Assembly: GCF_020329505.1 (NCBI RefSeq)
Contig: NZ_JAGKJJ010000010.1
Coordinates: forward strand, 62,001 to 126,000
Direction: 5' to 3'
Source: Bradyrhizobium semiaridum
GTDB taxonomy: Bacteria; Pseudomonadota; Alphaproteobacteria; Rhizobiales; Xanthobacteraceae
DNA: 64,000 bases
This document shows, in pieces, positions 1 through 9,700 of this stretch (positions within the stretch are counted from its first letter, which is position 1; the number at the start of each line of letters is the position of its first letter). The position numbers and the translations under genes are program-made. The notes below the pieces were generated by a model. That model saw nothing but the letters and a program-made list of their open reading frames with translations. It ran no database searches and was not told the DNA's origin.

Positions 1-598
1 AGATGCGCTGGCCGGTCGCCTTGCGGATCGCCGGCTGCACCTTGTCGCACCAGAACGTCCAGTAGTCCTCCCATTTGGTCGGGATGTCCGATGCCTTGAA
101 GCCGGCCTTCTCCAGCAGGTCGCCCCAAATCTGGACGTGCATGCTCTGCTGCTTCAGCGGGAAGCCGTAATAGGCCTTCTTCTTGGCGACGTCGTTGTAA
201 AGCAGCGCCGTCTCCAGCGTGTTCGGCGCGAACGCGTCCTTCATCGGCAGCAGGATGTCGGAGAGGTCCTCGAGCTTGCCCTCATAGGCCCATTTGCCCT
301 GCGCCTGCACGTCGTAGCTGTCGGAATAGGCGACGTCGGGCACGGTGCCGGAATCCAGCGCCGCGACCGTCTTCGGAATCATGTCCTGGATCGCGTATTG
401 CGACAATTCGACCTTGATGCCGGTCTTGGCCTCGAACTTCTTGATCGTCTCGATCAGCGCGTCGTCTTCGGACTTGTAAAATCCCTTGCCCCACCAGACG
501 GTGATCGTCTTGCTCTGGGCCAAAGCGGGCGCGGTTGCGGCGAACAGGCCGACCGCAGCGACCGCGAGTGAAAGAGCACCAATAACCTTGGATCTCAC
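1..598 (-). CDS. ABC transporter extracellular solute-binding protein (3'-truncated by window edge)
   Basis: N-terminal ~199 residues of a periplasmic family-1 solute-binding protein, the ligand-capturing part of a sugar-type ABC importer. A Sec signal peptide is visible (basic start, hydrophobic stretch, cut near ALAQS), followed by ITVWWGKGF and an alternating fold with Trp and aromatic residues typical of this family. I start it at GTG 598 because a good AGGGAG Shine-Dalgarno lies about 5 nt upstream and the signal peptide begins immediately; the in-frame ATGs are too far inside. The rest of the gene, and presumably the permease genes, lie beyond position 1. The substrate cannot be told from this part. 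Confidence 0.85.
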   Translation of the reverse strand, partial: MRSKVIGALSLAVAAVGLFAATAPALAQSKTITVWWGKGFYKSEDDALIETIKKFEAKTGIKVELSQYAIQDMIPKTVAALDSGTVPDVAYSDSYDVQAQGKWAYEGKLEDLSDILLPMKDAFAPNTLETALLYNDVAKKKAYYGFPLKQQSMHVQIWGDLLEKAGFKASDIPTKWEDYWTFWCDKVQPAIRKATGQRI

Positions 599-750
599 GT
601 TATTCTCCCTCATGAGGCCGGCTTATTAACCGGTTGGATAAAACTCTAGCGCATGCCCGTGACCTGATCCAGATGGCGATGCCGCCGACTTGCGTAGGGG
701 GCCGTCGTGACGCGCGCGTGAAGGCGCTATGCGGGCGATGCGCGCGGGGG

Positions 751-2718
751 TCAGTTCGACTTCGCATTCTCGGCGGCCGCGGCCGGCCCGTTGGCGGGCG
801 TCGCCGCGTCCGCTGGCGCCTGCCGGGCGCTGCCGCCGGTGAGGCGGTCGAGCACCCCGCGCACCGCGTCGCGGGTCTTGCCGTCCTTGAGCGAGTCCAG
901 CAATTGCGCGGCGCCAGGGGAACGCCGGATCAGGATATCCGGATCGGGAAAGATCAGCGGATCGTCCCACGGGCCCTGCACCACGAACGGCAGGTCGTAG
1001 GCCTTGCCGCCGCTGGAGGCCGCGGTCAGGCTGGCGACGCCCTTGAGGTCGTATTCGCGCGACGGCACCGAGGCGGTGCCGGTCAGCGTGATCCGCGCCG
1101 CCGGTCCCTCGACGCGGATATCCTCGGCGGTCGCAATGCCGTCGGAGAATCTCACCGAGATGTTGAGGTTGTCGTAGGGCGTCGAGCCGGAACGGAAATT
1201 GCCGCCGCCGGACAGCGGCCGCTTCTCCAGCCGGCGCAGCAACTGCTCGACATTGAAGCCGGCGATCGCGCCGTCATGGCCGTTCAGCGTCGCGCTGCCG
1301 TCGAGCGATTGCGCGAGCCCGAACGGGCTGGAGCCGGAGGCCATCAGCGAGACGCCGAGATTGCCGCGGCCGGACAGCTTCGTGATGCCGAACAATTCGC
1401 TGGCGCAGGCCTGCAGATCGACATCGGTGAACTGGAATTGCGCCCGCACGTCGGCAACCGCATCCGATCGCGCGATCGCGAACGAGCCCTTGGCGATGCC
1501 GCCGAACATCTGCGCCTCGCCAACGCTGAGCGCCAGCGCGCCGCCGCGCAGATTGGCGCCGAGCGCGGTGCGGCCGAGCTTTGACGGACCGACCGTCACC
1601 TTGGCCGCCGACAGCCGCATGTCGAGATCGGTGGTCGACAGCGACGACAGGTCGAACAGCTGCCTGTTCCAGTCGCGCTGGCCCGAAGCGAGCAGGCGGA
1701 ACGTCGAGATATACGGTGTGAAGTCGAGATTGCCGGCGGCGAGCGTCGCCTGCAGCGTCTGCCGGCCGTTATTGGCGTAGGTCATGACGCCCTCGGCGAC
1801 ATTGCCGTCGAGTTCGACATTGACATTGGTGAGGGCGACCGAGCCGCCGACCACGTTGGCGCGCGCCTTCAGCGCGAAGCGGCCGAAGCCGCCCCCGCCG
1901 CCGGGCGGTGCCTGACCCATCCAGCGCAGCGCGTTGCGCAGCGACGGCGAATCCATCGTGGCGACACCTTCCATCATCACGCTGGTGCGGTTGGCGACGG
2001 TTCCGTCGAATGCAACCTTCAGCGGCGCGCTGGCGAGCCGCGCCTTGAGACCGGAACGCTCACCCGACAACAGCGCGGCGAAATCGGCGGCGCTGATCGA
2101 GCCGTCGACACGCTCGCCGCGCCAGTCGAACTGGCCGGTCGCGGCGAAGGAGCGCGAGATCGACGGCCAGGCCAGCGACAGGTCGATGTCGCCGAGCTGC
2201 TCGGAGATATGGTTGGTGCCGTCCTCGTAATTCAGCTCGCCGTCCTGGATGCGGATCTCGGAGAACGACACCTGGTTCTCGGCGCCGGGCGTCATCGCTT
2301 TCGCAATGGTCTCGACGAACGGCGTCCAGTTGCTGTCGCCGGCGGCGTCGCGGACCACATGGATGTGCGGCCGCAGCATCATGACATCGGCGATCTCGAA
2401 CCGCCGCAGCAGCAGCGGCAGCAGCCGCAGGTTCGCGGTCAGTACATCGACCTGCAAGGCGGGGTCGATGGTATCGGCACCCTTCAGGCCGACATTGTGG
2501 AAGGAGACATAGCTGCCCGGAAACACCGAGACATCGATCTTGCCGTTGACCACGAGCTCGAGCCCGGTGACCGCGCGGATCTGCGCTTCCACCGCGCGCT
2601 GCAGCGCGTCGCGGTTGAGGAACCACGACGTTCCGACCAGGCCGATCACTGCAAGGCCAAAAAACGCCGCGATCGGCATCCCCAGGCGCTTAATTCCTTG
2701 GGCCATCGTCAATGACAT
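751..2718 (-). CDS. AsmA family protein
   Basis: 655-residue AsmA-like protein, anchored in the inner membrane by one N-terminal helix (about residues 14-34, rich in A, G, I, L, V) with the long remainder in the periplasm. The family is linked to outer-membrane lipid and protein homeostasis. Features typical of AsmA are the DALQRAVEAQIRAVTGLELVVNGKI opening region just after the helix, the repeated beta-rich strands, and a C-terminal block (GFNVEQLLRRLEKRPLSGGG) resembling the conserved AsmA C-terminal domain. The tail is Ala/Pro-rich and low-complexity. An in-frame ATG exists 26 codons upstream at 2796, but the residues it adds look random; 2718 or 2706 is preferred. It probably is monocistronic. 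Confidence 0.8.
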   Translation of the reverse strand: MSLTMAQGIKRLGMPIAAFFGLAVIGLVGTSWFLNRDALQRAVEAQIRAVTGLELVVNGKIDVSVFPGSYVSFHNVGLKGADTIDPALQVDVLTANLRLLPLLLRRFEIADVMMLRPHIHVVRDAAGDSNWTPFVETIAKAMTPGAENQVSFSEIRIQDGELNYEDGTNHISEQLGDIDLSLAWPSISRSFAATGQFDWRGERVDGSISAADFAALLSGERSGLKARLASAPLKVAFDGTVANRTSVMMEGVATMDSPSLRNALRWMGQAPPGGGGGFGRFALKARANVVGGSVALTNVNVELDGNVAEGVMTYANNGRQTLQATLAAGNLDFTPYISTFRLLASGQRDWNRQLFDLSSLSTTDLDMRLSAAKVTVGPSKLGRTALGANLRGGALALSVGEAQMFGGIAKGSFAIARSDAVADVRAQFQFTDVDLQACASELFGITKLSGRGNLGVSLMASGSSPFGLAQSLDGSATLNGHDGAIAGFNVEQLLRRLEKRPLSGGGNFRSGSTPYDNLNISVRFSDGIATAEDIRVEGPAARITLTGTASVPSREYDLKGVASLTAASSGGKAYDLPFVVQGPWDDPLIFPDPDILIRRSPGAAQLLDSLKDGKTRDAVRGVLDRLTGGSARQAPADAATPANGPAAAAENAKSN

Positions 2719-2953
2719 GTCCGGGTCGGGTTGAGTGGGTTGTCGGGTCGTCGTCGAACATTGCGGGCCTGCCTCTGGAGGCCCGTGCCAACCCACGCAA
2801 CTTGAAGGCTTTTCTTGACGCTTTCAAGGCCGAGCTGGTGCCGCGGGGCATCGCCCATGGTCGCGCCGGGCCGTGATTGACGCATTGCGAAGATTTCGCC
2901 TAATAATCCGCTTTGTCATCGCCGTTCCGCGCCCTCCATCAGGTATTTGCTGT

Positions 2954-3661
2954 ATGAACAAGGTCTATCCCGACGCCAAATCGGCCCTCGATGGTCTCCT
3001 CAAGGACGGCATCATGATCATGTCGGGCGGCTTCGGCCTGTGCGGCATCGCCGAGACGCTGTCGGACGCTATCCGCGACTCCGGCGTGAAGGGCCTCACG
3101 GTCGTCTCCAACAATGCCGGCGTCGACGGCATCGGCCTGAGCCGCCTGTTGGAAACCCGCCAGATCAAGAAGATGATCTCGTCCTATGTCGGCGAGAACA
3201 AGCTGTTCGCCCAGCAATATCTCGCCGGCGAGCTCGAGCTCGAGTTCAACCCGCAGGGCACGCTGGCCGAGCGCATCCGCGCCGGCGGCGCCGGCATCCC
3301 GGCCTTCTACACCAAGACCGGCGTCGGCACGCTGATCGCCGAAGGCAAGGAAGTGAAGGAATTCGATGGCCAGAAATACATCATGGAGCGCGGCCTGTTC
3401 GCCGACCTCGCCATCGTCCACGCCTGGAAGGGCGATACCGCCGGCAACCTCGTCTACCGCAAGACTGCGCGCAACTTTAACCCGATGATGGCGACCGCCG
3501 CGAAAGTCACCGTCGCCGAGGTCGAGCATCTGGTGCCGGCCGGCGAGATCGATCCGGACCACATCCACACCCCCGGCATTTTCGTCAAACGCATCATCGA
3601 GGTCGGCACGGCCAAGAAGCGGATCGAATTCCGCAACACCCGTCCGCGGCCCGCAGCGTAA
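2954..3661 (+). CDS. 3-oxoacid CoA-transferase, subunit A
   Basis: 235-residue alpha subunit of a class I CoA-transferase (succinyl-CoA:3-ketoacid type). With subunit B downstream it would move CoA from succinyl-CoA to acetoacetate or a related 3-oxoacid in the cytoplasm, used in ketone-body and PHB turnover. The N-terminal MIMSGGFGLCGIAETL glycine-rich motif, ENKLFAQQYLAGELELEFNPQGTL-type segment (split here by description) and GIPAFYTKTGVGT are family hallmarks. ATG 2954 gives the usual length (235); an earlier in-frame ATG at 2873 adds 27 non-homologous-looking residues. The partner gene starts 72 nt downstream across a palindromic repeat. Exact substrate (acetoacetate versus beta-ketoadipate) is not decidable here. 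Confidence 0.9.
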   Translation: MNKVYPDAKSALDGLLKDGIMIMSGGFGLCGIAETLSDAIRDSGVKGLTVVSNNAGVDGIGLSRLLETRQIKKMISSYVGENKLFAQQYLAGELELEFNPQGTLAERIRAGGAGIPAFYTKTGVGTLIAEGKEVKEFDGQKYIMERGLFADLAIVHAWKGDTAGNLVYRKTARNFNPMMATAAKVTVAEVEHLVPAGEIDPDHIHTPGIFVKRIIEVGTAKKRIEFRNTRPRPAA

Positions 3662-3708
3662 CGCATGATCCGGAAAAGCGGGAACCGATTTTCCGATTAG
3701 ATCATGCG
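3662..3708. repeat. Palindromic intergenic repeat, family E (GCATGATC type)
   Basis: Perfect 9-bp arms CGCATGATC / GATCATGCG enclose CGGAAAA and TTTTCCG inner arms, forming a long hairpin. It sits directly after the stop codon of the CoA-transferase A gene and inside the presumed two-gene operon. A second copy lies at 14402-14446 and a half copy at 41051-41080. Confidence 0.85.
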
Positions 3709-3733
3709 CAACTAATTTTTTCAGGAGAGCCTC

Positions 3734-4384
3734 ATGGCCTGGACCCGTGAACAGATGGCCGCTCGCGCCGCCAAGGAGTTGCGCGACGGCTACTACGTCA
3801 ATCTCGGCATCGGCATTCCGACGCTGGTCTCGAACTTCATCCCCGACGGTATCGACGTCAGCCTGCAGAGCGAGAACGGCATGCTCGGCATGGGCCCGTT
3901 CCCCTATGAGGACGAGGTCGACGCCGACCTCATCAACGCCGGCAAGCAGACCGTTAGCGAGCTGCCCTCGACCAGCTATTTCTCTTCGGCCGATTCCTTC
4001 GGCATGGTGCGCGGCGGCCATATCGACCTGTCGATCCTCGGCGCCATGCAGGTGGCGCAGAACGGCGACCTCGCCAACTGGATGATCCCCGGCAAGATGG
4101 TGAAGGGCATGGGCGGCGCCATGGACCTCGTCGCCGGCGTCAAGCGCGTCGTCGTGGTGATGGAGCATTCCGCCAAGGACGGCCCCAAGCTGCTCAAGCA
4201 GTGCAACCTGCCGCTGACCGGCGAGCGCGTGGTCGACATGGTGGTCACCGATCTCGCCGTGTTCACCATCGACAAGCACGGCAATGACGGCATGGCGCTG
4301 ATCGAGCTCGCCGACGGCGTCACGCTCGACGAGGTCAAGGCCAAGACCGAGGCCGAATTCCGCGTCGCGCTGAAGAACACCTGA
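3734..4384 (+). CDS. 3-oxoacid CoA-transferase, subunit B
   Basis: 216-residue beta subunit, the catalytic half of the CoA-transferase. The active-site glutamate is Glu47 in the SENG motif (residues 46-49), which forms the glutamyl-CoA thioester intermediate; [14 protein letters not shown] and the C-terminal DLAVF region are also characteristic. The start is fixed by an AGGAGAG ribosome-binding site 6 nt upstream of ATG 3734. Length is normal for the family. The gene follows subunit A and is presumably cotranscribed with it, with the palindrome at 3662-3708 between them possibly tuning the two messages. Confidence 0.92.
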   Translation: MAWTREQMAARAAKELRDGYYVNLGIGIPTLVSNFIPDGIDVSLQSENGMLGMGPFPYEDEVDADLINAGKQTVSELPSTSYFSSADSFGMVRGGHIDLSILGAMQVAQNGDLANWMIPGKMVKGMGGAMDLVAGVKRVVVVMEHSAKDGPKLLKQCNLPLTGERVVDMVVTDLAVFTIDKHGNDGMALIELADGVTLDEVKAKTEAEFRVALKNT

Positions 4385-4385
4385 G

Positions 4386-4577
4386 ATGATGGCGGCGGGA
4401 CGATCCTCGATCCGTCCCGCCCGATCCGACGACGCGGCCTTCATCGCCCGTATCGTGCTGACATCGCAGCGCGGCCCGCTGCCGCGCGGCTGGTGCGACA
4501 TCGCGCTCGATCGCTCCGAGCCGGAGTGCCTCGCCTTCATGGCGCGGCTCGCCATCGCGCCCCGCCGAAGGCCCTAG
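4386..4577 (+). pseudogene. Truncated GNAT-like acetyltransferase remnant
   Basis: 63-codon frame starting one base after the CoA-transferase B stop. The first ~50 residues (SIRPARSDDAAFIARIVLTS, then a PRGWCDIALDR segment) resemble the N terminus of a GNAT acetyltransferase, but the frame then runs into a repeat of the CTCTCCC family and stops after APRRRP. No acetyl-CoA-binding motif remains. I interpret it as the 5' stump of a gene destroyed by a repeat insertion or deletion. It could still be translated by coupling to the upstream gene but is unlikely to be functional. Confidence 0.6.
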
Positions 4578-4820
4578 GGGGGGAGCGTTAGGGAGAGGGG
4601 TAAGCGCGCGCGGACGGTGTTTGTGGCTTACCTCTCTCTCCAACTCTCCCCCGCAAGGGAGGAGAGAGCGCTCCCACCTCCCGTGCAGCCTTAAGCAAGA
4701 TCGGCTAAATGAGATGTGTGCATACCTTAGCCCGCAAGCGCAGGGCAATCGCATTTGGGAATTGGAGTGATGTAGGCATTGGCGGTGGGCTCCCTCTCCC
4801 GCTTGCGGGGGAGGGCGTCC
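4570..4820. repeat. Repeat family A (CCCTCTCCC/GGGAGAGGG) tract
   Basis: Mirror-like inverted blocks: GGGGGAGCGTTAGGGAGAGG at 4576 onward is answered by CTCTCTCCAACTCTCCCCC and GAGAGAGCGCTCCC near 4633-4677. A second unit at about 4788-4816 reads GGGCTCCCTCTCCCGCTTGC followed by GGGGGAGGG. The stretch CGCAAGCGCAGGGCAATCGC (4733) recurs in near-identical form at about 6525. Non-coding; the rest up to 4955 shows nothing else recognisable. Confidence 0.7.
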
Positions 4821-4955
4821 GCCGATGGTCCCTTACGCTGAGCGCGTCACGGCTGCGCCGGCCCAACTGCCGACTATTTGGGCAGAACGCTCAGCTAATC
4901 CGTTTCACCTCGGCAGCATCTCTGCCTAGTCTGATGCAGGCGGAGATGAAACAGC

Positions 4956-5441
4956 ATGCGTGCGATCCTTGATCATTGCGCCGGAGCGGCACGGCGGAGC
5001 TGGCCGGCCGGCACGGATTTCATCCATGAGGGCGGCAAGACAGGTCATCTGTTCGTGCTGGTCGAGGGCAAGGTCGAGGTCGTGAAGGGCGACAGCCTGG
5101 TGGCCATGATCGAGGAGCCCGGCGCGGTGTTCGGCGAGATGTCGGTTCTGCTCGACAAGCCGCACAGCGCGAAGGTGCGCGCGGCGTCCGATTGCGTGCT
5201 GTATGAGTTCGACGATGCGGCTTCGTTCCTGCGCGAGCGGCCCGCGGTGGCGCTATTGATCGCGCAGTTGCTGGCGCAACGGCTTCATGTCGCGACGACC
5301 TATCTGGCCGACCTGATGCACCAATATGCCGACCACGGCACGCATCTGGCGATGGTCGGCGAGGTGTTGCAGAGCATGATCAACCTGCCGCCGATGCAGG
5401 TCGCGCCAGGCTCGGATCGGCAATCCGATCCAAGGATATGA
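4956..5441 (+). CDS. Cyclic nucleotide-binding (cNMP) domain protein
   Basis: 161-residue protein consisting of a single cNMP-binding beta-roll (about residues 15-105) followed by helices, with no DNA-binding domain, unlike CRP/FNR regulators. The phosphate-binding cassette reads FGEMSVLLDKPHSAKV: Gly-Glu-Met is present, while the usual Arg-Ser/Thr-Ala becomes His-Ser-Ala, so cyclic nucleotide affinity is uncertain. A GGAG-type site lies upstream of ATG 4956. The gene is convergent with the metallophosphoesterase and their 3' ends overlap by 62 nt. Function in signalling is likely but the target is unknown. Confidence 0.8.
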   Translation: MRAILDHCAGAARRSWPAGTDFIHEGGKTGHLFVLVEGKVEVVKGDSLVAMIEEPGAVFGEMSVLLDKPHSAKVRAASDCVLYEFDDAASFLRERPAVALLIAQLLAQRLHVATTYLADLMHQYADHGTHLAMVGEVLQSMINLPPMQVAPGSDRQSDPRI

Positions 5442-6207
5442 GCCAGTCCGGCGCCTCGCGCAGCGGCGCAGCCGGCCGCAGCAAGGGTCTGTCGAGATCG
5501 ATCACTTGCGCGTCGCCGGCGGCCAGCCAGAACGCCTTGCTCTCGCTGAGATCGAGCGCGATGTAGACCGGCGGCCGGCCGGGCTGCAGGCCGGTGTTGA
5601 ATACCCAGGTCGTCCCTATCCGGTCGAACCACGAACCGCTCTGGATGAACGGCGATTGATGCACATGGCCCGAGATCACTATTCCCGGATGATGACGCTC
5701 GATCCAGCGCGACAGTTCGACATCGCCGAACGAGCGCTTGCCGTCCCAACTGATCGGCGAATCCACCGGCGGTGCGTGATGGACCCAGACCCAGCGCTTG
5801 TGCGGCAGCGCGGCGGCCTCGCGCAGTTGATCGTCGATGCTCGCTTTGACCAGCGGGCCATCCCACCATGGGCACACCGTGAATAGCGTATCGCCGATGG
5901 TCAGGCTGTCGCCGTCGCAGGCGACGCCGAATTCCCTGACGCTGCCGATCCAGCGCGCGATCTTCTCGCCCTCCGGGCTGCGCTCGTCGAGATCATGATT
6001 GCCCGAGCAGAAGATCACGCGCGTCAGGCCGGCAAGCCGCGCCAGATATTTGGTGACGACGACGATCTGAGCGCGGAAATCGACGGCGGAGCCGAGGTTG
6101 AGCGCGTCGCCCGCAAAGATCACCAGATCGAACTGCGGCGCCGCCGCCAGCAGCCAGTCGAACTGCGGCAACGAATAATGCAAATCGGCGACGACGAGAC
6201 AGCGCAT
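5380..6207 (-). CDS. Calcineurin-like metallophosphoesterase
   Basis: 275-residue phosphoesterase with the complete metal-binding set: DLH (residues 8-10), GD (33-34), GNHD (69-72), the VHH histidines (142-144) and GHVH (180-183). Such enzymes hydrolyse phosphomonoesters or diesters with a dinuclear metal centre. ATG 6207 is chosen because MRCLVVADLH begins directly there; a TTG three codons upstream is possible. The 3' end overlaps the convergent cNMP-binding gene by 62 nt, an arrangement that could let the two transcripts interfere. Substrate unknown; pairing with a cyclic-nucleotide sensor makes a cyclic-nucleotide phosphodiesterase one option, but this is inference. Confidence 0.85.
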   Translation of the reverse strand: MRCLVVADLHYSLPQFDWLLAAAPQFDLVIFAGDALNLGSAVDFRAQIVVVTKYLARLAGLTRVIFCSGNHDLDERSPEGEKIARWIGSVREFGVACDGDSLTIGDTLFTVCPWWDGPLVKASIDDQLREAAALPHKRWVWVHHAPPVDSPISWDGKRSFGDVELSRWIERHHPGIVISGHVHQSPFIQSGSWFDRIGTTWVFNTGLQPGRPPVYIALDLSESKAFWLAAGDAQVIDLDRPLLRPAAPLREAPDWLISLDRIADPSLARPASAAG

Positions 6208-6289
6208 CCGCCACAATCCAAATGCCCGAAACCCGGGCGGCTCCTACGGCAACGCATGCAAATAAATTGGATTGCAGCAAGATCCGTGC

Positions 6290-6710
6290 CGGGTGACGTG
6301 GATTGGGCGAGACACAGTCCCGCACGGTGCCACGCTCAACCTCTCGCGCGCTGCGCAGTGAGGTGAGCACGCTGGTCAGGCTCCCTCTCCCCTTGCCGGA
6401 GAGGGTGGGGAGAGGGGTGGCCCCGAGCGGGATAACTAAGGTGAATCTCGCTTTCGCAATTGGGTGTGTCGATGTCGCGGAGAGAGTTCGCCGTGTGGCA
6501 CCCCTCTCCCCAGCCCTCCCCCGCAAGGCAGGGCAATCGCATATGAAAACTCTGGTGGCGCCAGCAATCGGCGGACGGCTCCCTCTCCCGCTTGCGGGGG
6601 AGGGTTGGGGTGGGGGTCTCTCCACGAATCATACCGTGGAAATAGCCCCCACCCGGATCGCATCTGCGATGCGATCCGGCCTCCCCCGCAAGGAGCAGGG
6701 AGCCCGCCGC
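6290..6710. repeat. Cluster of family A repeats
   Basis: The ~550-nt gap between the phosphoesterase and the histidine kinase is filled with at least four CCCTCTCCC/GGGAGAGGG blocks (near 6380-6420, 6498-6530, 6578-6620 and 6678-6704) in alternating orientation. The segment around 6520-6615 matches the one at 4733-4816, including GCAGGGCAATCGCAT and CTCCCTCTCCCGCTTGCGGG. No convincing gene or promoter was found. Confidence 0.75.
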
Positions 6711-6757
6711 CTTCGCGTTCCTCACACGTAAAGAGCGATGCGCCGGGCCTGCTCGCC

Positions 6758-9700
6758 TCACGCCCGTGCCGCGGCGTGCGAGAACACCACTTCGATCAGC
6801 GTGCCGGAGCGGCCGGCGTTTCGGATCTGGAATTTGGCGCGGTTGGCTTCGACCAGCGCTTTGGTCAGCGACAGGCTGACGCCGCCTGAGCCGGCCTGGT
6901 CGGTCGGCGCAGGCGCCCGGAACGGCTCGAGCGCGGCGGCGACCTCGTTGTCGTTGAGGCTCTGGCCGGTGTCACGCACCCGCAGCATCACTTCGCCGAA
7001 ATCCGACAGCGCGGTCGAGACGATCACCTGGCCGCCGGCATTGGCGAGATGAATCGAGTTGCCGATCAGGTTCAGCGTGATCTGGCGCAGCGCGCGGGCG
7101 TCGGCGACGACCGGCGGCAGCGTGTGCGCGAGCGAGGTGCGGATGATGATGCGCTCGCGGTTGGCCTGCGGCTGCATCACCGCGACGCAGCTCTCCACCA
7201 TCTCGTTGAGGTTCTGATGAGCGAAGGCGAGGTCGAGCTTGCCGGTCTCGATCCGCGACAGGTCGAGCAGATCGTTGACGATGGCGATCACGCGCTCGCC
7301 GGAGGCGCGGATGTCCTTCATGTATTCGACGTAGCGCTCGTTGCCGAGCGCGCCGAAGCGTTCCGAGATCATCACCTCGGCAAAGCCGATGATGGCGTTG
7401 AGCGGCGTGCGCAGCTCGTGACTGATCCGCGCCAGCATGTCGGTCTTGGCGTTGGCGGCGCGCTCGGCGAGTCGCCGCGCCTCGCGCAGATCGCTCTCGC
7501 TGCGCTTGGTCTGCGAGAGGTCTCGGAACACGGCGAAGAAGTTCGGCCCGTCGGCGCGGGTGCGTCCCATCGTCACCGACAGCGGGATGATGCCGCCCTG
7601 GCGCACGCGGCCGAGCGCCTCGCGGCCGTGATCGAGCAGGCTGGCGACGCCGGCCGATTTCAGGCCGGCGAGATAGTCGAGTACCTCGCGCTGGCTTTCC
7701 GGCGCGAACAGGTCGGCGAGATTGTGCTTCGTCAGCTCCTCGCCGTCATAGCCGAACAGCGCTTCGGCGCTGCGGTTGCAGGAATGGATCTTGCCCTCGG
7801 CATCGAACATGATGATGCCTTCGGCCGCGGTGTCGAGGATAGCACCGAGCTCCTCGGCATCGGCGTGGCCGGCCTGCGGCGGCGGCGCTGCGAGCACCGG
7901 CTCCGCGGCTGCGGCCGGCGCGGGGGCGGACAGCGCGGCGGCGATCGCCGCGTCCTCGTCATGGCTGCGCGAGAAGATCAGCGCTAGCGCGGAATCATCG
8001 TCCCAGCTGATGGTGTGCAGCCGCGCTTCCGCGGAGGGGGCCTCGCCGTCGTGGTCCGGCGTCTGGTTCGCCGAAATCGTCACCGGCGTGCCGGTGCCGG
8101 AGGTGCTGCTCGCCTGCGACACGCCCGGCTCGACATAGAGCGCATCGAGCCCGCCGGCGGCTTCCAGTGCGTGCAGGCTGTCGTAGCCCATCCGCGCGAG
8201 GAACGCGTGGTTGGCATAGAGCAGGCGGTCGAGCCGGTAGATCAGGATGCCGACCGGCAACAGATCGAGCAGCGCGCGATCGCGCCGGGAGTCGCCGCGC
8301 GGCGCCGGCTCCGCTTGCCTCAGCCACGCCGCCTGCGGGCTGCTCGCGGGCGCCTCCGGCTTCTGCTCCGGTTCTTGTTCGTGGTCCTGCTCGCTCGGCG
8401 CGGCCGGCTCGGCAGCCGTCTCGATGGCAGGACTGTCGGCCGGCGCCGTCGCGAGGCCGGCTTCGCTCTCGAGCCGCGCCGACAATTGCCGGGCGAGCTC
8501 GTTGAAGGCGTTGTTCTCGACCGGTGTCAGCGATGGCGGCCGCGCGTCGCCGGCGGGGCGGAACGGCACCACATTCTGCGGCGTGTCGTCACGCACTTCG
8601 TGCGTATTGAGAGGCGTTTCCACGGCGTGATCCAGCTCGGCTTGGTGTGAAGTCTCTGGCGCTATCGGCTCGGTCGGGTCCTCGGGCGATGGTGTTGCGT
8701 TCGGATCGGGCGGCTCCGCGGCCGGCGGAGCATGCGGGGCGGCGGCGGGCGTCACCGGCGCCGCGTCGGCCGACAGCGGCTGCGGCATCGGCGGCCCGCT
8801 GAAGAACTCATAGCGGCGCAACGCCGCGAGTCGCGCAAGCCCGTCGAGATCGCGACACACACCAAAACCGCGATAGCCGGCGAAATTCCTGGAACGGTCG
8901 AACACCGGCAGGCCGGACAGTTCGACCGGCAACCGGCCGCCGCCGTCGACCGGCCAGTCCAGCGTGATACCGCTCCAGGTGTTGTGGGTGGCGAATGCCT
9001 GCATGACGCGGCCCTCGGGATCGAGCCCGAACGCCGCGGCGATGTCGCTCCACAGCCGGCCGAGGCCGGCCGCGGTGTGCATGCCGATCAGGCGGGTGAA
9101 TTCATCCGAGCCGAGCGAGAAGCGGCCCTCATGATCCATCTGCCACATGAAGCGCAGCGGATGCCGCCGCAGCGGCGGCGGCTCGTCGAGCCAGGACGGG
9201 GTTTTCGCGGGAGCTGGTGTCACGGGCGGCTCGATGGGGGAGAGCGGCGCGTCGGCGACCGCATAAGGCGAGGGGACGGGATCGGGAGCGGGCGGCGGTG
9301 CCGGTGCCGGCTCGACCGGCGCACGCGTGCTCTCGTCGAGATCGGGCCAGGCCGGCAGCGGAGCTTCTTCCTCCTCCGCCTCGTCGGCTGTTTCCATCAG
9401 GGCCTCGGTCAGCGACTCGTCGACAACCGGAGCTGCTTCAGGCGCAGTATCGGGATGTGCCGCCACAGTCTTCGCGGGTGCAGCGTCCGCCAGCGCCGTA
9501 CCTGGCTCGATCGCTGCGCTCGCACCGTCGTCGAGACCAGGCCAGGCCGGAAGCGGCGCTGCTTCGGTTTCCTCGTTCTCCGCTGTTTCGATCAGGGCTT
9601 CGGTCAGCGATTCGTCGACCAGCGGAACCTTGTCAGGCTCGGACGCGGGAGGCGCGGCCGCGACCTCGGCGGGCGCAGCGTCCGGATGCGCCGGTTCGCT

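Noticed and set aside
2939..4555. 538-codon open frame antisense to the CoA-transferase genes
   Set aside because: Shadow frame; it spans the gap and both real genes and has no motif.
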